A stretch of 64,000 bases of DNA from Gaeumannomyces sp. JS-464 (taxonomy: Eukaryota; Ascomycota; Sordariomycetes; Magnaporthales; Magnaporthaceae). A model generated the notes under the pieces. It made no database searches. It saw only the letters and a program-made list of their open reading frames with translations, and had not been told where the DNA came from. Numbering within the stretch: position 1 is the first letter of the stretch; each line of letters begins with the position of its first letter. The stretch covers positions 5,704,001 to 5,768,000 of the forward strand of contig NGZR01000003.1 of assembly GCA_002197995.1 (NCBI GenBank). Reading direction: 5' to 3'. Both the position numbers and the translations under genes were made by a program. Positions 58,201 through 64,000 of this stretch are shown here, in pieces.

Positions 58201-58327
58201 CCATTTGCTTTAATTAATAATAGTGCTAGTTAACGCATAAAAAATTTCCTTTTATACCTTAATTTTTACATTATTTTGTAATTAACTTTTCCTATTTTAT
58301 TTAAAAAAAGTAGTAAAAAAAAAGGTG

Positions 58328-58388
58328 TGTTAAAAAAAACTAATGTATTTAGTTAAGGTTAAGTGTATAAACCCTACTTACCCCGCAT
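58328..58388 (+). repeat. Copia 3' LTR, first 61 bp
   Basis: TGTTAAAAAAAACTAATGT start, homologous to 48,315-48,375 and preceded by an A-rich purine tract. It is cut at CGCAT (58,384-58,388), the presumed left target duplication of G3. Confidence 0.8.
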
Positions 58389-58869
58389 TATTACGGCCAA
58401 TGTGCAAGCTTTAAAACAACAAGTCGGGAAAGGCTTTAATAAAGCTCCACCCCGCATTAAAATACGTAAAATTACGTGGTTTAAAAAAGATTTGTAAATT
58501 TATAACAAAGCAATAAATTTAAAAAGGATTTGTAAATTTATACCAAAGCAATAAATCCAAAAAAAAAATTGTAAATTTATAATAAAACAACAAATCCGAA
58601 AAATTTGTAAATTAATAGCAAAGTAACAAATTTTAAAAACTTTAAAGTAAAAAACAATATGTATATAAAGGATAAATTTCCTATTATTTTAGGTAGTTTT
58701 AACTAAAACTTCGGTATTAATTAACTTAAAATTAGCTTTTAAACATCTTTTAAAGCAAGCAATTAAATTATCCTTTTAAGTTACGTGATTTTTTATTAAC
58801 CAAACTAACGATATTATCTTTTCCACCCTCGAAATGCTTTACTTTAAAAGTAAACCTTTAATTGTAACA
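58389..58869 (+). repeat. G3 left LTR
   Basis: About 481 bp ending ATTGTAACA. It carries four AT-rich subrepeats (58,480-58,620) like those in the G1 LTR, so G1 and G3 look closer to each other here than to G2. Confidence 0.8.
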
Positions 58870-58914
58870 TTTTAACTAATCCTATTTAGTATTTCGTTAA
58901 AAAGAAAACAATGC

Positions 58915-60010
58915 AATTATAGCAAGTAATAGCAAAAAGTTTAAAAAAGAAAAAACCACGGTTTTTACTTTTAACGGTATTAAATACGATTTTAACGAAA
59001 CAGCTAATACGGTTAGCCTTTTTAAACTTATAGCGGACGAAATCGCCAAAAGCTAAGCCGAATTAAAGCAATTTATTACGAAATTGGTATTTTTTAAAGC
59101 ACTTATCGCAATTTAAACGTACAAATTCCCGTTCCCGAATTTTTACGGAAGAAAAAACGGCAAGTTTACAACGTTTTTTACCGAATGCAAAAGCTATTTT
59201 AAATTTTACGAATAGCAATTCGTAAACGAGGAATAAAAGGTTGCTTACGCTACTATTAAGCTAAACGGTAAAGTAAAAAAGTGGTTTTAGCTAACCTAAA
59301 ATAACTATTTTAAAAAGTACGAAAATAGCTAAAAAGCTACTAAATTTATTTTCGCTAATTTCGAAACTTTCGGAAAAAAGGTCGAAAAAGTGTTTAAAAT
59401 AATTAACGAAACTTAAATCGCCGAAGAAAATTTATTAGCTTTTAAATAGCGAAAGCTTACAACTAAATACGTAATAAACTTTTAACGAATTAGTATTAAA
59501 TTCGATTAAAATAACGCTACGTTAATATTATACTTTTACAATAAATTGCGCGAAAACGTAAAAAATAAATTCGCGAAATAAAATCGCCCGGAGTTTTTTA
59601 CGAATTACGTTAAAAACGCGGTTCGTATTAGTAATAAATTGTACGAACGATAATAAAAAAAATATGGTTTTAAAAATATAGCATAAAGTAATAAAGCTAA
59701 CTAGAAAAAATTTAAATAATAATTTATTACGGTTTATAAAACGCATTTAAGCTTTATAAACTTTAATGCGGAAGCTGTTTACTAGTAATATAAGTAATAA
59801 AAAAAATAAAAGCAAAACCCGAAAAACGGGAAATGCTTTAAATGCGGTTAAGCCGGCTATATTAAAATAAATTGCTTTTCGCGAAATAATAACCGCTAAG
59901 TGGTTAACTTTTAATAAATGTAAAAAAGCCCGATATAAAAGGAATTATATTTTAAAATAGCGTTTAATTAAATAAACTATTACGATAAAACGTATACTAC
60001 GTATTAATTC
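58915..60010 (+). pseudogene. G3 gag, RIP-mutated
   Basis: Collinear with the G2 gag: 'TVFTFNGIKYDFNET' near 58,958, 'TFFTECKSYFKFYE' near 59,170-59,212, and a knuckle 'GKCFKCG' near 59,827. Differences from the G2 copy include CAG-to-TAG and CAG-to-CAA changes in the same codons. Confidence 0.85.
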
Positions 60011-60163
60011 GATAGTAAAAAGCTGCTGCGACCTTAAAAACGCGTAGCCGGTTAGCCCTTCCAAATAATCCAATTTTAACGCCAAAATCAAACCCCTCGC
60101 AGCCGACTCGACCCCGGATCGATACCGCATCGTACGCGCGCCAACGGCGCGGGCTAAAAATTA

Positions 60164-60577
60164 ATGGCGATCGATTTTGGGCTCGCGGCCAGTCGGTACG
60201 CCACGACGGTGGATCCTCCTAACGCGTTTTCGGACACGCGGGGAAGTAGCGATACCGATACGAAACCGGCGCGCAACCGCCAAAATAAAAAAGAAGAAGA
60301 GATTATCGATAAGCTAAAGCCTTTTGTAATTAATAGAAAGTTACTGGAAGTTTTGCAACTGGTGTCGGAGTTAACGAAGCGAGGGATTAACGCGAAAGCG
60401 GCTCGCCAGCGCGAAGCCGCCGCAAAAGGACTAATACCTAACGATACGCTGCAAAAGCTTAAAGCAAAAATATTTAAAGAAGTTAAAAAAGCATTAGCTA
60501 ATACCAAAAAGTTTTATGCCATTACATTGGTTACGGGCTTGCCGGCCCGAATGCCGGGCGGAACCGAATCGATTTAA
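60164..60577 (+). CDS. LINE-C ORF1 N-terminal part, still open
   Basis: 137 codons from ATG 60,164 without a stop, in a local GC-rich island: 'MAIDFGLAASRYATTVDPPN', then a charged helical stretch 'ELTKRGINAKAARQREAAAK'. It lies at the 5' end of the element, upstream of the zinc-knuckle part, as the gag-like ORF1 of Tad-group LINEs. Its TGA/TAA at 60,575 is followed by more ORF1-like sequence, so the protein is truncated. It is unlikely to be functional. Confidence 0.6.
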   Translation: MAIDFGLAASRYATTVDPPNAFSDTRGSSDTDTKPARNRQNKKEEEIIDKLKPFVINRKLLEVLQLVSELTKRGINAKAARQREAAAKGLIPNDTLQKLKAKIFKEVKKALANTKKFYAITLVTGLPARMPGGTESI

Positions 60578-61109
60578 CCACGCTAATAATACCCGAATAC
60601 GGCGTAACCCTTACCCCGATTTATACCGTCGAAAGTTGAACGAAAAATTATCGTAAACGTAAAAAAACCCCCAAAAGCAATTAAAAAGCGATTAATAATA
60701 AACATTTTATAAGCGTTAAATAACCAATTAGGCACGATAATACGGGCAACGAAACGATTTCGAAGCGGAAACGTAATAGTATACTTTTAAGCAAACGTAA
60801 AAAAATATAAGAAAAAAAACGATTAAGTGAAAAAAGTATTCGGCGATTAAGTAACGATTCGGGTGCGGATATATAACGTGGTAATTCGAGGTTTTAAATA
60901 GGAAGCACTTTTAAAAAACCCAAACGCATTTGTTAAAAATTTAAACGCCGAAAACCGAAACGCAAAAGTTAAGTTTATACACGTGTGGCCGGCTCGGACC
61001 TTTTACGGATATGCTATGGTATTAGCCCGCATTGGAACGGTAACGGCAACGAACTAAATATGCGAATAAAAACTCGTATAAAAGCAGTAATTTATAATTG
61101 CGAACCGTT

Positions 61110-61300
61110 TACACTAAACGCTAAAGCTAATTAATGCTATAATTGTTTCGAATGGGAATACCGTTAAAAGTTTTGCATTAAACCGAGCCGGTGCCCGCAT
61201 TGCGAAAAACCGAAATATTAAAAAGGAAAATACTAATGCGACGCTTACTATTAATATTAAAAGGCTATACCCAAATGCATAAATTGTAATAAACCGCACC
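61110..61300 (+). pseudogene. LINE-C ORF1 zinc-knuckle region
   Basis: A frame reads 'CYNCFEWEYR', stop, 'KFCIKPSRCPHCEKPKY', stop, then 'IPKCINCNKPHPAFYRG': CCHC-type cysteine pairs repeated as in LINE ORF1 nucleic-acid-binding domains. Stops are TAA/TAG. Confidence 0.75.
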
Positions 61301-61799
61301 CGGCTTTTTACCGAGGATACGAAATGGCATAACGCGTTATAGGAAAAGCAAAAGAAGCATATTAAAACCGACCGAAAAGGTTTATGCTAAAAAGCGCAGT
61401 TTATAAACTAATAAAAAACGTTACTTTCCTTATTTTCCAAGCCCGCTAACCTTTCGAAACCGGAGGGTTAACGAGTTTTAGTAAAAAACGAAGGAATAAT
61501 TTAAATTTGGATAATAACTTACCGACCCGAACCTTAGGACGCCGACCAGTCGGTAAACCCGCAAAGATTTACAATTACTTAAGGGCCGAACCGATATACG
61601 ACCGCTTCCTTTACTTATAACACACTTCGCTCCTAAAATAAGCTCCCCGCTAGTTAAACCCCCCGTTATTACAAACGAGCAAGTACGTAAGGAAGCCGAA
61701 AGGATAACGGCCCCGATAAACCCCCCCGCCCTCCCCTTTTTTTCGAACCGCTACCGATAATAAATAGCATTAGCCCGTGGAACGCACTAAAAGGCCTAA

Positions 61800-62460
61800 A
61801 AAAACCCGTATAGTAATTTCGATACTGTATTAAAATATAAGGAAAAGGAGCGGAAAAAAAGATATCCCGCTGTTTAATAGGAAAAAATACGACATAATAG
61901 CCATATAAAAACCGGAGCTAAACCGATATAAAAACCTAAAAAAACCAGCAAAATGCAAATACGAAGTGGTTTACCACCAAGCTAATAACCGTTTAAACGT
62001 AGCATTATACGTTTATTAACGGTTAAACCCCGCATCGTAAAAAAGCCGAAACGGATACGATTAGGCAATAGTAATATTGCAAACCTTATTGGGAAAAATC
62101 GATATTTACTTAATATATTCGCCGGATTTAAAAGCATTAAAAAAATGGCATACGCTATTAACAAAAATCAAAACGCAACCGTTACGATACCACGCCGTAC
62201 TCGTGGGGGATTTTAATATACACCACCCTATGTAAAACGTTTATAATAAACGAAACGAAAAAGCAAACGTATTATTATCGCTAACGCACCGGTAAAGATT
62301 CGAACTTATAACACTTTACGAAAAAGTAACGAAAAAAAGATTTGGTAAACGAAAAAGTATAATTAACTATATATAAGTATTCGACGCGTTAATCGTAAAA
62401 TACAAAAGCAAAAATAACGAAATAAAAAGATCGGATTACCACTTTTAAATGATTTTAATT
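61800..62460 (+). pseudogene. LINE-C AP-like endonuclease remnant
   Basis: Contains 'LVGDFNIHH' near 62,200-62,226 (D-F-N-x-H, the catalytic box of LINE APE-type endonucleases) and downstream 'KRFGKRKSIINYI' and 'RSDYHF' (62,335-62,450), the terminal S-D-H box region, where Y replaces the usual residue. Confidence 0.75.
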
Positions 62461-63029
62461 AATACTAAAGCGGAGCCGCTCCGGCAAAGAACCGCCGAAG
62501 GATAAATGTGGAAAAAAATAAACATTAATATAAAAAACGACCAAAAAAGGGCATTGCAATTAGCCATATAGCATATCGAAATTAAAAATATAAAAACATT
62601 AAAAATATCGATAATTAAATAAACATATTAATAAACTAGCTAACTTTAATCGCTAACGAGCTAATACTAAAAAGGAAAACATTAACTAGCTTTAAATTAA
62701 CACCGTATTAAAACTTAAAATTTACTAAATTCGCTAAGAAAACGAGGAGGTGCCGGCGTACATATACGAGGTTAAAAACATAAAATAGCCATAACGAATT
62801 AAAAGCAGCGGATAAAGCCTTTATAAAGGAAAAAAGGAAAGCGGCCAACGCGTATTGGAAAGAGTTTATTAAGGAAGCATTAAAAATAAAAAAGAAAAAA
62901 GCCACCTTTTGGAACGTAAAACGGTAAGCGAAACTGCGCAACTATAAAAAACGAGATTTAACTAAACTACCGGATTTGCACCGATTAAAAAACGGCAATT
63001 AAAAACCAGCCAATACCCACGCAAATAAA

Positions 63030-63960
63030 GCAATAGCTTTAACGGCCAAATTTTACCCTAACCCGGAGGCGGATTTAACCGATATTACAAACATTACGTT
63101 TAATAACGACACGTTTTACCACGCGTTTTTAATAAAACATATGGTAAACCCGGAAAGCGGCGACGTATTAACGGCTTTAAAAAAAACGCAAAATTGGAAA
63201 GCCTTAAAAGCGGATAACTTATTAAACGAACTCCTAAAAGCATACGGCGAACCTTATTAAAAAGCTATATTTAAAATAGCTAACGCTAGCTTCGACCTCG
63301 AATATTTTCCGAAAGGCTTCCAAAACGCACTTATAATAATGCTGTTAAAGCTAGGCAAAAGTATAAAAAATAGGAAAATAGCGGAAAAATGGAAACCAAT
63401 CGCACTTTTTTCGTCCATTTCCAAAGTTATAAAGGTTATAATAAAAAAACGGATTGCTAACGAAACGGAAAAAAGGGGACTTTTACCGGAAGGATAAATA
63501 GGCAATAAAAAAAAACGCAGCACCGAATTCGCCATTAAATAAGTGATAAATATAGTAATAACGGCGTAAAATTACGGCATTATAACCTCGCTGTTATAAC
63601 TTAACCTATTAAAGGCATTCGATAATATTAACCATATTAAACTGCTTAATATAATGCGAAAGCAGGGATTTTTACCAAAAATAGTTAAATAAATTAAAAG
63701 TTGGTTTATAAATAAAACGGCCCGGTTCCGGTTTAACGGAAACACGTTAGCGCTAATACCAATAATTGCAAAAATTCCGTAAAAATTACCACTATTACTT
63801 ATATTATTTATCCTTTATATCGCGTTATTATACGATAAGCTGGAAAAATTTTTAAAAATAACGGTAATCGGTTTCGCCGATAATATTAACCCTTTAATAA
63901 TAAGGGGCATTATAGCGAAAACGGCATAACTATTGGAAAAAGCTTAAAACGTATGCCAAA
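63030..63960 (+). pseudogene. LINE-C reverse transcriptase remnant
   Basis: Reads 'ITFNNDTFYHAFLIKHMVNP' near 63,090-63,150, 'WKPIALFSSISKVIKVIIKK' near 63,393-63,450, 'LLKAFDNINHIKLLNIMRKQ' near 63,610-63,665 and 'LPLLLILFIFYIALLYDKLE' near 63,787-63,845, followed by 'GFADNINPL' where the active site was F-A-D-D. These are non-LTR RT blocks in order. Confidence 0.85.
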
Positions 63961-64000
63961 CGTGGGCAAAAATAACAAAAATAACATTTAACGCATTAAA

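Larger units (their letters stand above)
48315..58388 (+). mobile_element. Ty1/copia retrotransposon inserted in G1, split by an inverted repeat and by G3
   Basis: The 5' LTR begins TGTTAAAAGG at 48,315, and the same sequence starts the 3' LTR at 58,328 after a purine tract. About 60 bp of the 3' LTR are visible before G3 interrupts it. Between them lie gag (52,978), protease, integrase, RT and RNase H, with integrase before RT as in Ty1/copia. The distance from LTR start to gag (4.6 kb) is far too long for an LTR plus leader, because the 48.6-51.3 kb inverted repeat sits within it. Confidence 0.85.
58389..64000 (+). mobile_element. G3: Ty3/gypsy element, left part, split by LINE-C
   Basis: The left LTR (58,389-58,869) is followed by a gag homologous to that of G2, interrupted near 60,016 by LINE-C. 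The rest of G3 and its right LTR lie beyond the window. The LTR starts TATTACGGCC, i.e. the family start with a G-to-A change. Confidence 0.8.
60016..64000 (+). mobile_element. LINE-C: Tad-like element, 5' two-thirds
   Basis: Starts near 60,016 with TAAAAAGCTGCTGCG, the same 5' end as LINE-A. It contains ORF1, Cys-rich knuckles near 61,130-61,290, endonuclease (about 61,800-62,460) and reverse transcriptase (about 63,030-63,960), and leaves the window inside the RT. It lies in the G3 gag-protease junction. Confidence 0.85.

Noticed and set aside
22025..64000. Mitochondrial DNA or a large NUMT as explanation of the AT-richness.
   Set aside because: The content is retrotransposons with LTRs and target-site duplications, and CpG-containing codons are retained; no mitochondrial gene was recognised.
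1..64000. tRNA, rRNA and other structural RNA genes, and telomere repeats.
   Set aside because: Nothing recognisable by eye; a tRNAscan or Rfam search could still find a short one in the GC-rich half.

Overview
The window is nuclear DNA of a filamentous ascomycete (Pezizomycotina, probably a sordariomycete). The evidence is short GT-AG introns with CTRAY-like branch sites, fungus-restricted families (Clr5, HET, fungal P450 and SDR), and a large block of transposons carrying the mutation pattern of repeat-induced point mutation (RIP). It has two sharply different halves.

Positions 1 to about 22,020 are GC-rich and gene-bearing. In order: a Clr5-domain/ankyrin-repeat gene (+), a dihydroxy-acid dehydratase of the ILV3/ilvD family (-), a microsomal cytochrome P450 (-), a long gene-free stretch with pyrimidine tracts, a membrane-anchored short-chain dehydrogenase/reductase (+), a HET-domain pseudogene (+), and an unidentified AT-hook protein (-). 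The dehydratase reads cleanly across five exons, one of only 8 nt. The P450, HET, Clr5/ankyrin and AT-hook genes all need single-base frame corrections, so this half is either decaying accessory DNA or carries consensus errors; long homopolymers sit in or beside several of these genes.

Positions about 22,025 to 64,000 are AT-rich and hold no host gene I can support. They form a nested stack of RIP-mutated retrotransposons: Ty3/gypsy elements, one Ty1/copia element and Tad-like LINEs. LTR ends and target-site duplications (TSDs) give the order. G1 (gypsy, from 22,488) is the oldest. G4 (gypsy-like, 23,924-31,360, TSD AATGC/AATGT) and G2 (gypsy, 31,517-47,383, TSD TCGTG) inserted into G1. LINE-A (33,194-39,374, minus strand, 15-bp TSD) and LINE-B (41,282-43,671, plus strand, 14-bp TSD) inserted into G2. 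A copia element (from 48,315) inserted into G1 and itself contains a 2.6-kb inverted repeat. G3 (gypsy, from 58,389) split the copia 3' LTR, and LINE-C (from about 60,016) inserted into G3 and runs off the window.

The dehydratase, P450 and SDR together could be part of a small metabolic locus; a dehydratase paralogue without an obvious mitochondrial presequence beside a P450 recalls self-resistance loci, but no terpene cyclase, PKS or NRPS is visible. The most interesting observations are that dehydratase setting, its 8-nt micro-exon, clustered transposon insertions at one gypsy gag/protease junction, antisense or accessory reading frames in the 3' regions of two gypsy elements, and the large inverted repeat.
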